A model generated the notes under the pieces. The model was not told where the DNA came from. It did not search any database and saw only the letters and a program-made list of their open reading frames with translations. From contig NZ_JAFMSX010000003.1 of the NCBI RefSeq assembly GCF_017916425.1, positions 310,001-374,000 on the forward strand: a DNA stretch of 64,000 nt. Direction: 5' to 3'. Source of the DNA: Nocardioides sp. SYSU D00065. GTDB taxonomy: Bacteria; Actinomycetota; Actinomycetes; Propionibacteriales; Nocardioidaceae. A program made the translations under genes and the position numbers. This document shows positions 1 to 8,649 of the stretch, piece after piece. Numbering within the stretch: position 1 is the stretch's first letter; the number at the start of each line of letters is the position of its first letter.

Positions 1-1099
1 CCACCTCGCGGACGACGATGTCGGGGTGGCCCAGCTGCGCCGGTGCCAGCAGGTGCTGGAGGGCCTCGACCAGCGGCTTGTCGCTGCGCCAGTTGACGCT
101 CAGGGTCTGCCTCGTGCCGGCGGTGCGGGCGGCATCGAGGTACGTCGCCACGTCGCCGCCGCGGAACGCGTAGATCGCCTGCTTGGGGTCGCCGATCAGC
201 ACGAGGGTCGACACGCCGGAGAACGCCCGGTCGAAGACCTGCCACTGGACGGGGTCGGTGTCTTGGAACTCGTCGATGAGCGCGACCTTCCAGCGCGCCT
301 GCATCCGCGTGCGGGCCGAGCGGCGGGGATCCTCGAGGGCGTCGGCGAGCTGGCCGAGCAGGTCGTCGTAGCTGAGGATCCCCAGGCGTCGCTTGCGCAG
401 GTCGAGCTCGCGCAGCACCGAACGGGCGAACTCCACGCGCTGGGCCGCCGGCGATCCGGGCGCCTCGCCGCCGGCAGCCTCCGGCTGCACCGAGGCCCGG
501 GGGTCGCCGACCACGGCGCGCGCGATGGTGCCGGCGGTCGCCCGGTCGAAGGCCGGGGCGTCGGCGTCGGCGAAGGCCGCGAGGTAGCAGTCGTCGACCA
601 CCTCCTCGGTGAGCTGCTCGAGGTCCTCGACCAGGCGCGCCTGGCGGTCGGTGTCTCCGGCGACGCCGAGGCTGCGCAGCACCAGCTGGCAGAACTGGTG
701 GATGGTCGCGATCGTGGCCGCGTCGAAGTCGGCCAGCGCCTGGGTGATGCGGCCCAGCCGCAGTGCCCGTTCGTCGTCGTCCACGTCGAGGAGGTGAGCC
801 TGGAGCTCGTCCCGATCGGCGGGCGGGGGCGGGTCGGCCAGCGCACGCTGCGCGCTGACGAGGCGCTCGCGGACCCGCTCGCGCAGCTCCTGCGAGGCCG
901 CGCGGGTGAAGGTCACCACGAGCAGCTCGTCCAGCCGCAGGCCCTGCTCGGCGACGTAGCGGGTCACCAGGGCGCTGATCGTCCAGGTCTTGCCGGTGCC
1001 GGCGCTGGCCTCGAGCAGCGTGGTCCCGCTGGGCAGGGGGTCGGTGATGCGGAAGGTGCCGGGCGGGCCGTCAGGGACCGCCGTGGTCGCGGTGGTCAC
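1..1099 (-). CDS. recB: RecB helicase-nuclease subunit, 5' part only
   Basis: This is the N-terminal 366 residues of the UvrD-like helicase subunit of RecBCD, which unwinds and resects DNA double-strand ends; the C-terminal helicase and nuclease parts lie beyond the window edge. Seen: Walker A motif ASAGTGKT at residues 31-38, the Walker B-type motif DEFQDTD near residue 275, and the helicase motif GDPKQAIYAFRG after it. The GTG start at 1097-1099 overlaps the recC stop codon (TGA, 1096-1098) in a GTGA arrangement, so the two genes are translationally coupled. recD would be expected next in the usual actinobacterial recC-recB-recD order but is not visible. Confidence 0.93.
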   Translation of the reverse strand, partial: MTTATTAVPDGPPGTFRITDPLPSGTTLLEASAGTGKTWTISALVTRYVAEQGLRLDELLVVTFTRAASQELRERVRERLVSAQRALADPPPPADRDELQAHLLDVDDDERALRLGRITQALADFDAATIATIHQFCQLVLRSLGVAGDTDRQARLVEDLEQLTEEVVDDCYLAAFADADAPAFDRATAGTIARAVVGDPRASVQPEAAGGEAPGSPAAQRVEFARSVLRELDLRKRRLGILSYDDLLGQLADALEDPRRSARTRMQARWKVALIDEFQDTDPVQWQVFDRAFSGVSTLVLIGDPKQAIYAFRGGDVATYLDAARTAGTRQTLSVNWRSDKPLVEALQHLLAPAQLGHPDIVVREV

Positions 1100-4000
1100 A
1101 GGGGCTGCACCACCTCGTGCTCGAGGAGCGGCTGCCACAGTGCCCAGGCGTAGCGCCCCAGGCGGTGCCGCTCCGTGCCGGGGTCCCCCGGTCGCGGCGT
1201 CGCGCAGAGCACGTCGAAGGGCGCCCGCTCGCCCCAGGCCAGCCGGTGCCACGCGTCGGCGTCCTCGGTCGGCACCGCCGTCTCGCTGAACCGGGGCGCG
1301 GTCCACTCCCGGTCGGCGGCCCGGTCGGCGTCGGCGTTGGGCCGCCCGGCCACCTCGTGGACGTGCTCGGCGGCCCACGCCAGGGACGTCTTGGGCGGCA
1401 GCGGCAGCGGCTCGCACAACCCGGCCGCCATCACGTCGAGCAGGCGCCCCAGCCACGCGCGTGCCTCGTGCTCGGGCAGCGGGCCGATGCGCGAGACCTG
1501 CCCGCCGTTGCGACCGCGCCCGATCGTGTGCACGGTCCAGTTGGCGTCGGGGAGCCCGGTGGCGAGGGCGAGCGCGTCGATCCAGCCGGCGATGCGGTGC
1601 TTGGCCGCGAGCCGCGAGTAGCCGACCGTCACCAGGTGGTTGCCGAAGAGGTCGTCCACCGTCCCGGTGACGCGGCGGTCGCCGAGGTCGATGTCGACGT
1701 CGACGGTGCGCGGCTCACCCCGCCGTGCGGCCAGGCCGGCCGTCACCAGCGGCCGTACCTGCTCCACGATCGAGCCGAGCACGCTCGCGCCGAGGGTGCG
1801 GGGAGGCAGCAGGCCGCGCAGCTGCTCGGCCGTCATGGCCTGCGCCGGGTCGGCGCCGGCGAGCACGTCGCGGATCAGCCGGTCACCCACGTCCCAGCGC
1901 TGGAGGCCGTCGAGCTGGATCGGGATCGCGTCCGCCAGCTCGTCGGCGTCCAGGGGCGTCGACACCCGCAGCCGGCGGCGCAGGAACGCCCGGACCGGGT
2001 GGGCGAAGAAGTCGTGCACGTCGGACAGCGCGACCTCCGCCACCTCCGCGGACGGCTGGTCCGCCGGCGGCAGGGCCTCGGGAAGGAGCTCGCGTACGAC
2101 GGCGCGTTGGTCTCGGGCGGCCAAGGCGCCGGCCAGCGACGTGTGGTCGAAGGTGAACGGCTCGTCGGTCAAGGTCAGGTGCGGCACCCCGGCGGGGCGG
2201 TCGGGGCCCGCGAGCAGGTTGGCCTCGTCGAAGGGCTGCAGCGGGTGGAACACGCGCACCTGGTCCTGCACGCGTCCGCCGTCGTGGGCTGTCGCCGTCA
2301 CGTCGAGGGTGTCGAGCAGCTCGCCGAGGGGCACCGCCGGCGGCCGGTCGGCGCCGGTGTGCTCGCCGCGGCCGGTGTAGGTGATCACGAGGGTCTGTCC
2401 GGCGGCGGCGATCGCGTCGAGGAACAGCTGGCGGTCCTCGGCGCGGACGTCGCGCTCGCCGGTCAGCGGCGCCCGGGCCAGCACGTCGTCGCCGTCGATG
2501 CTGTCGAGCCGCGGGAACACGCCGTCGTCGAGACCCAGCAGGCACACCACGCGGTGGGGCACCGAGCGCATCGGGACCATCGTGCAGACCGTGAGCGTGC
2601 CGGTGCGGAAGTTGGCGCGGGTCGGGCGGCTGCGCAGCCGGTGGGCGAGCAGCGCGCGGACGTCGGCGTGCCGCAGCACCGTGCGCTCCGCGCCGCCGTC
2701 GGTGACGCTGGCGCCGATGCGCGCGAGCTCGCGGTCGAACTGGGCGACCTGCCAGGCCTCGTCGGGCGGGGTGGCGGTCAGGCTGTGCACCCCACCTGCC
2801 AGGGCCTCGGTCCACTCGACTGCCGACGTCGCGCCGCGCGCCCGGTCGAGGGTCCGCTCGAGTCGGTCGACGTACTCGACGAAGCGCCCGAGGAGCTCCA
2901 GCTGAGCGTCACCGACGTCGTCGAGGGGGAGCGCGCCGCCGACGAACCGGTGGCCGGTGCCGGACATGGCCGCACCGAGGAGCATCCGTCGCAGGCCGGA
3001 CTGCCAGGTGTTGTCGCCCAGCTGGAGGCCGAAGGCGGCCCGGTGCTCGGGGTCCTGGCCCCAGCGCACGGCCGCTCCGTGGACCCAGCGCTGCACCTGC
3101 TCCAGGCCGTCGTCGTCGAAGCCGAAGCGACGGCGCACCGGCTCGGTGCCGGCGAGGTCGAGCACCTCCGTGGCCGTGAGCCGGCCTCCGGCCAGCTCGA
3201 CCAGGGTCGCGGCGAGGGCCAGCAGCGGGTTGGTGGCTCCCGGCGAGCGGTCGGCGAGACGGACCCGCAGCTCGTGGGCGGGGTGGCCGCGTCCCTCGGT
3301 GAGGTCGCCGAGACCGAAGGCGGCGGAGACGAGCGGTGCGTAGGACTCGACGTCGGGGCACATCACGACGATGTCGCGCGGCTCCAGCGTGGGGTCGTCG
3401 GCCAGGAGGCCGACGAGCACCTCCCGGAGCACGTCGACCTGACGGGCCGCGCCGTGGCAGGCGTGCACCTGCACCGACCGGTCGGCGCGCGGGACCACTC
3501 GCGCGGTCCGCTCCTCGGGGGTGGGCAGCCGGTCGGCGCGCAGGTCGGCCTGCAGCCAGCCGAGCAGCGTGGGAGGTGGGGTGGCGGCGGGGAGAGGAGC
3601 CGCCTCGGCGGCACCGGTCGGCCCGAGCGTGCGGCGCAGCTCGCGCGCGTCGCGGCCCAGCGAGGCGAGCAGCGGGTGCTCGACGAGGGCCGCGGAGGTG
3701 TCGGCCGCCCGGGGCACCGGACCCTCGACGGCGGTCGGGGCGAGGGCGCGCCACGACCGCGGCGAGACCTGCGGCAGCCACAGGTGCACGTCGCGCACCT
3801 CGCCCAGCGCTCCGACGAGCTCGGCCTCCGTGCGGGGGATGCGGGTGTGGCCGAACAGCGAGAGCCGGGGCGGGAGGTCCAGGCCGTCGCCGCCCGACCG
3901 GAGCCGCTGGAGGGTGTCGCGGTGGCGCTGGTCGGGCGGTGGGGCCGGGACCCGCGGCTCGAGCCGGCGCCAGAGCTCGGCCTGCCAGCGCAGGTCGTCG

Positions 4001-4509
4001 GCGAGCGCTCCGCCGGCCCCGTCGGTGTCGCGGCGCTCGCGCCAGTCGGTGACCAGCTGCGGACGCTGGACGGCGTAGCGGTGGAACAGCCCGGCCAGCC
4101 GGTGCGCCACCGAGTAGCGCCGGGCCGAGCGCTCGTCGTCGGGATCGCCGCGGCCGAGATGGTCGGTCAGGGCCTCGAACCCCGGCGCGCCGAGGACGTC
4201 GTCGATGACCTCCAGCAGCGGCCAGGCGAGCGCATCTGGCTGCCACGGGTCGGTGTCGTCGACGCCCAGCACCAGCGTGACCAGCGAGCGTGGGCTGACG
4301 AACCGGACGCCCGCGCACACGCCGTCGGCCGGCCGGTCGCCGACGCCGAGCCGGTGGGACAGCCGCTGGGTGAGCCAGCGCTCCACGCCGCGGGCGGGGA
4401 CGACGACGACCTCGCGGGCGAAGGGGTCGGGCAGGGGAGTGACCAGCAGGTCGGCCAGGCCGTCGGCCAGCGCGTCGGTGCGCTCGGCGGTGTGCAGGTG
4501 CAAGGTCAC
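1096..4509 (-). CDS. recC: RecC subunit of exodeoxyribonuclease V
   Basis: This encodes RecC (about 1137 aa), the Chi-scanning partner of RecB in double-strand break repair. The length and the inactive-helicase layout suit RecC: the N-terminus has LHLHTAERTDALADGL, and a region near residues 370-400 has IVVMCPDVESYAPL. The start is uncertain. GTG at 4516-4518 is possible, but it lies inside a -10-like box TAGGGT (4517-4522, minus strand). GTG at 4509 follows that box by 7 nt, the geometry of a leaderless transcript, so 4509 is preferred. recB follows with overlapping stop and start codons. Confidence 0.92.
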   Translation of the reverse strand: MTLHLHTAERTDALADGLADLLVTPLPDPFAREVVVVPARGVERWLTQRLSHRLGVGDRPADGVCAGVRFVSPRSLVTLVLGVDDTDPWQPDALAWPLLEVIDDVLGAPGFEALTDHLGRGDPDDERSARRYSVAHRLAGLFHRYAVQRPQLVTDWRERRDTDGAGGALADDLRWQAELWRRLEPRVPAPPPDQRHRDTLQRLRSGGDGLDLPPRLSLFGHTRIPRTEAELVGALGEVRDVHLWLPQVSPRSWRALAPTAVEGPVPRAADTSAALVEHPLLASLGRDARELRRTLGPTGAAEAAPLPAATPPPTLLGWLQADLRADRLPTPEERTARVVPRADRSVQVHACHGAARQVDVLREVLVGLLADDPTLEPRDIVVMCPDVESYAPLVSAAFGLGDLTEGRGHPAHELRVRLADRSPGATNPLLALAATLVELAGGRLTATEVLDLAGTEPVRRRFGFDDDGLEQVQRWVHGAAVRWGQDPEHRAAFGLQLGDNTWQSGLRRMLLGAAMSGTGHRFVGGALPLDDVGDAQLELLGRFVEYVDRLERTLDRARGATSAVEWTEALAGGVHSLTATPPDEAWQVAQFDRELARIGASVTDGGAERTVLRHADVRALLAHRLRSRPTRANFRTGTLTVCTMVPMRSVPHRVVCLLGLDDGVFPRLDSIDGDDVLARAPLTGERDVRAEDRQLFLDAIAAAGQTLVITYTGRGEHTGADRPPAVPLGELLDTLDVTATAHDGGRVQDQVRVFHPLQPFDEANLLAGPDRPAGVPHLTLTDEPFTFDHTSLAGALAARDQRAVVRELLPEALPPADQPSAEVAEVALSDVHDFFAHPVRAFLRRRLRVSTPLDADELADAIPIQLDGLQRWDVGDRLIRDVLAGADPAQAMTAEQLRGLLPPRTLGASVLGSIVEQVRPLVTAGLAARRGEPRTVDVDIDLGDRRVTGTVDDLFGNHLVTVGYSRLAAKHRIAGWIDALALATGLPDANWTVHTIGRGRNGGQVSRIGPLPEHEARAWLGRLLDVMAAGLCEPLPLPPKTSLAWAAEHVHEVAGRPNADADRAADREWTAPRFSETAVPTEDADAWHRLAWGERAPFDVLCATPRPGDPGTERHRLGRYAWALWQPLLEHEVVQPL

Positions 4510-4581
4510 GGGCAGCACCCTACGAGCGGGCGCCGACAGCTCCGGTCAGCCGTGACCGCCCAGCCCGCGATCGAGCAGCGC

Positions 4582-4713
4582 TCAGGAGGCCTGGTTGTAG
4601 ACGAAGATCAGCAGGGCCAGGACGACGATCAGCGTCACGACCGCGCCGGTGATGAGCAGCGGGCGGCCGGACTGCTTGGTGGGGTCGACCCGGTCGGGAT
4701 CCTGGGAGCTCAT
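4582..4713 (-). CDS. Small single-pass membrane protein, 43 aa
   Basis: This short reading frame begins MSSQDPDRVDPTKQSGRP, continues into one hydrophobic helix of about 20 residues (LLITGAVVTLIVVLALLIFV) and ends YNQAS. The charged, proline-containing N-terminus followed by one transmembrane helix is a common pattern for small actinobacterial membrane proteins. No function can be assigned. It lies upstream of recC on the same strand, with 72 nt between the genes. The start is ATG; no strong Shine-Dalgarno sequence is obvious. Confidence 0.6.
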   Translation of the reverse strand: MSSQDPDRVDPTKQSGRPLLITGAVVTLIVVLALLIFVYNQAS

Positions 4714-4866
4714 GCCAGCGACGGTACCCCGAACCGCGCCGCGGCATGTGCGCAGACGTACCCGAGGACCGGGCCCCCGCCGGCGACCCCACGAAGGGTG
4801 GGGTCGCCCGCGGGCCGTCGCTCTGGTTGCCTGCCCCGACGACGGTGCGTCGGTCGGGAGGGCGGC

Positions 4867-5040
4867 TCAGTGCTTGAAGGCGTCCTTGACCTTCTCGCCG
4901 GCCTGCTTGAGGTCGGCTCCGGTCTGGTCGCCCTTGCCCTCGGCCTCCAGCTCCTCGTCGTCCGTCGCCTTGCCGGTGGCCTCCTTGGCCTTGCCCTTGA
5001 GCTCGTCGGATTTGTTGTCGAGCTTGTCGTCCAGACCCAT
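4867..5040 (-). CDS. CsbD family stress-response protein, 57 aa
   Basis: This is a small, highly charged protein (MGLDDKLDNKSDELKGKAKE at the N-terminus, GADLKQAGEKVKDAFKH at the C-terminus). The KxxxLKGKxKEATGKxT pattern and the heptad-like charged helices are those of CsbD-like proteins, which are induced by general stress in many bacteria; their molecular role is unknown. A clear ribosome-binding site AGGAGG lies 7 nt before the ATG. It is a single gene, with neighbours more than 100 nt away on both sides. Confidence 0.85.
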   Translation of the reverse strand: MGLDDKLDNKSDELKGKAKEATGKATDDEELEAEGKGDQTGADLKQAGEKVKDAFKH

Positions 5041-5146
5041 GTCGGTTCCTCCTGTGGGATCGATGACCGGGTGGTCACCTCGAACCTGTCACGCCCGTGG
5101 TGATGCAAGGACACCCGTGGGGGTGGCGGACCCACTGGGTGGGTGC

Positions 5147-5419
5147 TCAGTGGTTGCGCAGGGCGTCGATCAGCTCGGCCTTGTTCATCGACGAGCGGCC
5201 TTCGATGTCCAGCTCGGCGGCGCGCTTGCGCAGCTCGTCGACGGTGCGGTCCTCGTAGTCGCCCGCCTTGCCGCCGCGCCCGCCGACCTCCGAGCGCCCC
5301 TGGGCCGCGGACGCGTTCGCGATGCGTGCGGCCTTCTCCTTGCTCGCGCCGTCGTCGCGCAGGGCCTCGTAGACCTCCGGGTCCTTGACCGACGGGCCGG
5401 GCTTCTTCTTCTCAGCCAT
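5147..5419 (-). CDS. Small Rho N-terminal/SAP-like domain protein
   Basis: This 90-aa protein starts MAEKKKPGPSVKDPEVYEAL. The middle (RDDGASKEKAARIANASAAQ) resembles small actinobacterial stress-associated proteins. The C-terminal 35 residues (RTVDELRKRAAELDIEGRSS, then MNKAELIDALRNH) form a helix-extended-helix motif like the Rho termination factor N-terminal domain, a nucleic-acid-binding fold. An alternative ATG two codons upstream (5425) adds Met-Gly. The gene is divergent from the DUF6328 gene at 5504. Its exact function is unknown; nucleic-acid binding is inferred from the fold. Confidence 0.8.
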   Translation of the reverse strand: MAEKKKPGPSVKDPEVYEALRDDGASKEKAARIANASAAQGRSEVGGRGGKAGDYEDRTVDELRKRAAELDIEGRSSMNKAELIDALRNH

Positions 5420-5503
5420 GCCCATCACGGTGCCACCGGGCTGGAGAGCCCGGCTCACCCGTGAGGAGGTGGGCGGCGCCAGCGCGACGAGTACCTTCGG
5501 CCA

Positions 5504-5965
5504 ATGGCGCGCGGCAGAGGCGGCGAGACGCCGCAGGAGCAGGCGGACCGCAACTGGTCCGACCTCCTCCAGGAGCTGCGCGTCAGCCAGACCGGGGTCC
5601 AGCTGCTGGCCGGGTTCCTCGCCACGCTGCCGTTCCAGGAGCGGTTCGAGGACCTCGACGCCTTCCAGCGCGGCTGGTACGTCGCCCTGCTGGCGCTGGC
5701 CTTCGGGACCGTCGGTGTCACCCTGACGCCCGTCGCGATCCACCGGCGGGTCTTCGGTGACGACGCCAAGCCCGAGCTGGTCCGGGCAGCGCACCGGTTG
5801 ACGACGCTCGCGCTCGCGCTGATCGCCGTACTGCTGGGCGGGATCCTGTTCCTCGTCGTCGACATGGTCTACGACCGGACGGCCGCTGCGTGGGGAGCGG
5901 TTGCTTCGGTCGGGGTGTCGGCGGTGCTGCTGGTCGTGGTGCCGCGGCGGGTCGGCCGCCGCTGA
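5504..5965 (+). CDS. DUF6328 family membrane protein
   Basis: This 153-aa protein has a hydrophilic N-terminus with the pattern ADRNWSDLLQELRVSQTGVQ and four hydrophobic segments (about residues 30-45, 57-78, 105-128 and 130-148). The N-terminal LLxELRVxQTGVQxLxGFLxTLPFQxRF signature is that of DUF6328, an actinobacterial and proteobacterial family of unknown role. A -10-like TACCTT (5492-5497) lies 6 nt before the ATG and no Shine-Dalgarno sequence is present, so the mRNA is probably leaderless. Confidence 0.85.
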   Translation: MARGRGGETPQEQADRNWSDLLQELRVSQTGVQLLAGFLATLPFQERFEDLDAFQRGWYVALLALAFGTVGVTLTPVAIHRRVFGDDAKPELVRAAHRLTTLALALIAVLLGGILFLVVDMVYDRTAAAWGAVASVGVSAVLLVVVPRRVGRR

Positions 5966-5985
5966 GGGCGCGGCCCCTCCGAGCG

Positions 5986-6825
5986 TCAGGCGCCGAGCAG
6001 CACCTCGACGAAGGCGCGTGCGACGGCCGGTGCGTCGACGTCGACCACGACGTCGAGCAGCCTGCCGTCAGCGGTCGCGGTGAGTCGGTCGCCGACCACT
6101 CCGAGGCGGCGCGGCTCGACCTGGAACAGGTGGGGGTGGGTGAGCAGCAGCAGTGCGCCGGCATCGCCCACGAGGTGCGCTCGCCGGACCGCCAGGAGCT
6201 CGCCGGCCAGGGCGGCCACGGGGCGTCCGGACGCCCGGAGCAGCTCGACGTCTGCCGGGGTCACCGAGACGCGCTCGAACACGTCGATCGGGTACAGCGT
6301 GACGGGCCGCACCGTCGCCATCGCCCGCGCGGTGGCGACCGGGTCGTGACCGGCGTTGAACTCCGGGGCGCCCTTCTGAACCAGCTCGCCGCCGAGCACG
6401 ACGAGGTCGTCGGCGAACGGCGCGCTGGCGGCGAGGTTGGTCATCGGCGCCAGGCCGACCAGCGTGAAGGGCGCCTGTCCTGCGACGGAGCCGAGGAGCG
6501 ACGCGACGTCCTGCTCGCGGTGCCCCACCTGCGCGACCCGTACGCCGCCGAGCCCGTCGTGGCCGTGGTTCGTCGACCCCGCCCGCGGTCCAGCGCCCGC
6601 CGACGTGCGTGCGGCGCCAGCTGCGACCGGCACGCGGGGCGCGCCGGCGTGGGCGAGCACGGCTGCGGAGTTCCGCGCGGCGACCTCGACCGGCACGTTG
6701 CCGACCACCGCCGTCACCGCACAGAGCTCGAGGCCCGGGCTCGCGACCGCGTACAGCAGGGCGAGCGCGTCGTCGATGCCGGTGTCGACGTCCAGCACGA
6801 CGCGCCGCACCCCTCGTCCCGTCAC
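5986..6825 (-). CDS. Nucleoside hydrolase (inosine/uridine-preferring type)
   Basis: This 279-aa enzyme of the IUNH family should cleave the N-glycosidic bond of ribonucleosides for purine or pyrimidine salvage. The calcium-binding aspartate cluster DVDTGIDDA is at residues 12-20, followed by AVTAVVGNVPVEVAARN. An internal FTLVGLAPMTNLA matches the family pattern. It is slightly shorter than typical members (about 310 aa). The GTG start at 6825 is preceded by TACGCT (6833-6838, minus strand) with a 7-nt gap, consistent with leaderless transcription. It is convergent with the DUF6328 gene. Confidence 0.9.
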   Translation of the reverse strand: MTGRGVRRVVLDVDTGIDDALALLYAVASPGLELCAVTAVVGNVPVEVAARNSAAVLAHAGAPRVPVAAGAARTSAGAGPRAGSTNHGHDGLGGVRVAQVGHREQDVASLLGSVAGQAPFTLVGLAPMTNLAASAPFADDLVVLGGELVQKGAPEFNAGHDPVATARAMATVRPVTLYPIDVFERVSVTPADVELLRASGRPVAALAGELLAVRRAHLVGDAGALLLLTHPHLFQVEPRRLGVVGDRLTATADGRLLDVVVDVDAPAVARAFVEVLLGA

Positions 6826-6856
6826 GGCACGGAGCGTACCCGTGCTGACGGCCTCA

Positions 6857-6918
6857 TCAACCAGATGGTTGACAACGACCGAATGCGGTCGTTACGGTCT
6901 ATTCAACTCAATGGTTGA
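6857..6918 (+). promoter_or_regulatory. Promoter with paired palindromic operators before the SRPBCC gene
   Basis: A -35 box TTGACA (6869-6874) and a -10 box TACGGT (6893-6898) are separated by 18 nt. Two related palindrome sites surround them: TCAACCAGATGGTTGA (6857-6872, 7-bp perfect arms), overlapping the -35, and TCAACTCAATGGTTGA (6903-6918), at the expected transcription start. A third inverted repeat, ACGACCG-AATG-CGGTCGT (6875-6892), fills the spacer exactly. This layout suggests repression by a dimeric regulator, plausibly ArsR-type, because such regulators commonly control AHSA1-like genes. No regulator gene is adjacent. Confidence 0.65.
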
Positions 6919-6940
6919 TCACTATTCGGGAGGACGGACC

Positions 6941-7459
6941 ATGACCACCACGACCGAGCAGCACGAGCAGGACGCCGCAAAGCGCTACGACGCCGCCGTC
7001 GTCGAGGCCGACCCGGCGGTGCCGACCATCCACATCCGTCGCGACTTCCACGCGAGTCGGGCACAGCTCTTCCGTGCCCACACCGAGCCCGGGCTCTTCG
7101 CCCGCTGGATCGGTCCCAAGGAGTTCGAGAACGAGATCACCGAGTGGGACGCCAGGGACGGTGGCGCCTGGGCCTACACGGCGCGACACGGCGACTTCGA
7201 GGGCTCGTTCCGCGGTTGCTTCCACACGGTCCGGGAGGACCGCATCGTGCAGACCTTCACCTGGGACGGCATGCCGGACGCCGTGTCGCTGGAGACCCTG
7301 ACCTTCACGGACCTCGGTGGCGGTCGGACCCGGCTGCACGCCGTCTCGCTGTGCGACTCCTTCGAGGCGCGCGACCAGTGGCTGGCCAGCGGCATGGAGC
7401 ACGGCGTCGAAGAAGGCTACGACTCGCTCGAGCGACTGGCCACCGGCGGTGAGCTGTGA
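6941..7459 (+). CDS. SRPBCC (AHSA1-like) domain protein
   Basis: This 172-aa protein is a START/SRPBCC-fold protein. The N-terminal HIRRDFHASRAQLFRAHTEP, then FARWIGP and the C-terminal GWxxxxxxL-like stretch (MEHGVEEGYDSLERL) are typical of AHSA1-type ligand-binding proteins. A Shine-Dalgarno GGGAGG is placed before the ATG. The DUF6069 membrane protein gene follows after 26 nt and is probably cotranscribed. Relatives are often encoded beside ArsR repressors; here only the operator-like sites are found. Ligand and role are unknown. Confidence 0.88.
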   Translation: MTTTTEQHEQDAAKRYDAAVVEADPAVPTIHIRRDFHASRAQLFRAHTEPGLFARWIGPKEFENEITEWDARDGGAWAYTARHGDFEGSFRGCFHTVREDRIVQTFTWDGMPDAVSLETLTFTDLGGGRTRLHAVSLCDSFEARDQWLASGMEHGVEEGYDSLERLATGGEL

Positions 7460-7485
7460 CCGGCTCAGCGACCCGGGGAGAGCGC

Positions 7486-7938
7486 ATGACCAGCACCGGT
7501 GACCGCGCACTCGCTCCTCCCGCAGCAGCGGTGTCGCGCGGGCGGCGCTACCGCAGGCTCCTGGCTGCGGGGCTCGCGGCCACGGTGGCGGCGATGGTGG
7601 CCACCACCCTCGCCGCCGCGCTCGCCCGGGCTGCCGGCATCGTGTTCGAGCTCCCCGAGGGTGGTGGCGAGGCGATCCCCCTGTCCGGCTTCGCCATGAT
7701 GACCGGCATCTTCTCGCTGGTCGGCGTCGGCATCGCCGCCGCACTGCTCAGCTGGAGCGCGCCCCCGGCGCGAAGGTTCGTGCAGGTCGCCGTGGCGTTG
7801 ACGGCGGTCTCGCTCGTCCCGCCGTTCGTCGTGGGAGCAAGCGCTGCGACCGCCGGCACGCTGGTGGTCCTGCACTTGATTCCGGCGGCGATCGTGATCC
7901 CGGTGCTTGCTCGAGCGGTGCGGGTCGCGGCGCGCTGA
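7486..7938 (+). CDS. DUF6069 family membrane protein
   Basis: This 150-aa protein has four predicted membrane helices (about residues 23-45, 64-87, 95-115 and 118-143 of the chosen frame) and the pattern IPLSGFAxMTGxFSLVGVxIAAALLxW seen in DUF6069 proteins of actinobacteria. An in-frame GTG at 7456 overlaps the upstream stop codon. The ATG at 7486 has GGGGAG five nt upstream and is preferred. It is probably in an operon with the SRPBCC gene. Function unknown. Confidence 0.8.
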   Translation: MTSTGDRALAPPAAAVSRGRRYRRLLAAGLAATVAAMVATTLAAALARAAGIVFELPEGGGEAIPLSGFAMMTGIFSLVGVGIAAALLSWSAPPARRFVQVAVALTAVSLVPPFVVGASAATAGTLVVLHLIPAAIVIPVLARAVRVAAR

Positions 7939-7991
7939 CGCGTCCGAGCATCCCCGCGTTCATCCTCCGCCCCATCTTGGCGTGGGAACCT

Positions 7992-8029
7992 CGCCCCCGA
8001 GAACGTGCTGTCGCGCGCTCTCGGGGGCG
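7992..8029 (+). terminator. Hairpin downstream of the SRPBCC-DUF6069 operon
   Basis: Perfect 11-bp arms CGCCCCCGAGA (7992-8002) and TCTCGGGGGCG (8019-8029) enclose a 16-nt loop, 54 nt after the DUF6069 stop. There is no T-tract, as is common for actinobacterial terminators. Confidence 0.55.
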
Positions 8030-8063
8030 CGGTCGTCTGGGGTGGGAATCTTCCCCTGCGCCG

Positions 8064-8091
8064 GTGAAACCGACCGGGCGGTCCGTGCGTC
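8064..8091 (+). promoter_or_regulatory. Predicted ECF-sigma promoter of the sigma gene
   Basis: The motif GTGAAACC (8064-8071), a 16-nt spacer and CGTC (8088-8091) match the GAAAC/CGTC layout of ECF promoters. The same motif with the same 16-nt spacing occurs before the secreted-protein gene at 9495. This suggests that the sigma factor encoded just downstream controls its own transcription. Confidence 0.6.
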
Positions 8092-8139
8092 TCGCTTCCG
8101 AAGGGGGACGCAGGTGGCAGCCGTACGAAGTGGGAACAG

Positions 8140-8649
8140 ATGGACGAGGATGAGTTCGACGAGTTCTACGCCGCATCGGCGCAGCGCATCACCTCGCAGG
8201 TCTACGCGATGGTCGGCGACCGCGACGTGGCGCAGGACTGTGTCCAGGAGGCCTTCGCCAGGGTGTGGGCCCGGCGGCGCAGGTTCGGCGACGTCCAGTA
8301 CCGCGAGGCGTGGGTCCGCACGACGGCGTACCGCCTCGCAGTCGACCGGTGGCGACGCGGCGCCCGCGCCCGGCGCGAACCGGACCGCGCCCTGGAAGGA
8401 TCGGGTGTCGTCGCGCCGCCCGACGAGTCGTACGTCGCCGTCGTGACTGCCCTGCGCGAGCTGCCCGAGACGTACCGTCGTGCGATCGTCCTCCATCACC
8501 TCGCCGACCTGCCGGTGCGCGACGTCGCGCTCGAGCTGGGCGTGCCGGAGGGAACCGTCAAGACCTGGCTCAGGCGGGGAAGGGCCGCGCTCGCGGCCCT
8601 CCTCGCCGAGCCGTCCGCGTTCGAATCGGGAGTGGTGCACGATGGATGA
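8140..8649 (+). CDS. ECF sigma-70 factor, SigE family
   Basis: This 169-aa extracytoplasmic-function sigma factor has region 2 in residues 5-70 (YAMVGDRDVAQDCVQEAFAR, then YREAWVRTTAYRLAVDRWRR) and region 4 in residues 105-155 (LRELPETYRRAIVLHHLADL, then VRDVALELGVPEGTVKTWLR, the DNA-binding helix-turn-helix). Region 3 is absent, as expected. The gene overlaps the next gene by 8 nt, so the two are coupled. A matching ECF-type promoter motif lies at 8064-8091, suggesting autoregulation. The inducing signal is unknown. Confidence 0.92.
   Translation: MDEDEFDEFYAASAQRITSQVYAMVGDRDVAQDCVQEAFARVWARRRRFGDVQYREAWVRTTAYRLAVDRWRRGARARREPDRALEGSGVVAPPDESYVAVVTALRELPETYRRAIVLHHLADLPVRDVALELGVPEGTVKTWLRRGRAALAALLAEPSAFESGVVHDG

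Noticed and set aside
1117..5103. A 1328-codon open frame on the plus strand opposite recC
   Set aside because: Its translation is low-complexity Arg/Gly/Val and it runs across recC and three small genes with good ribosome-binding sites on the other strand.
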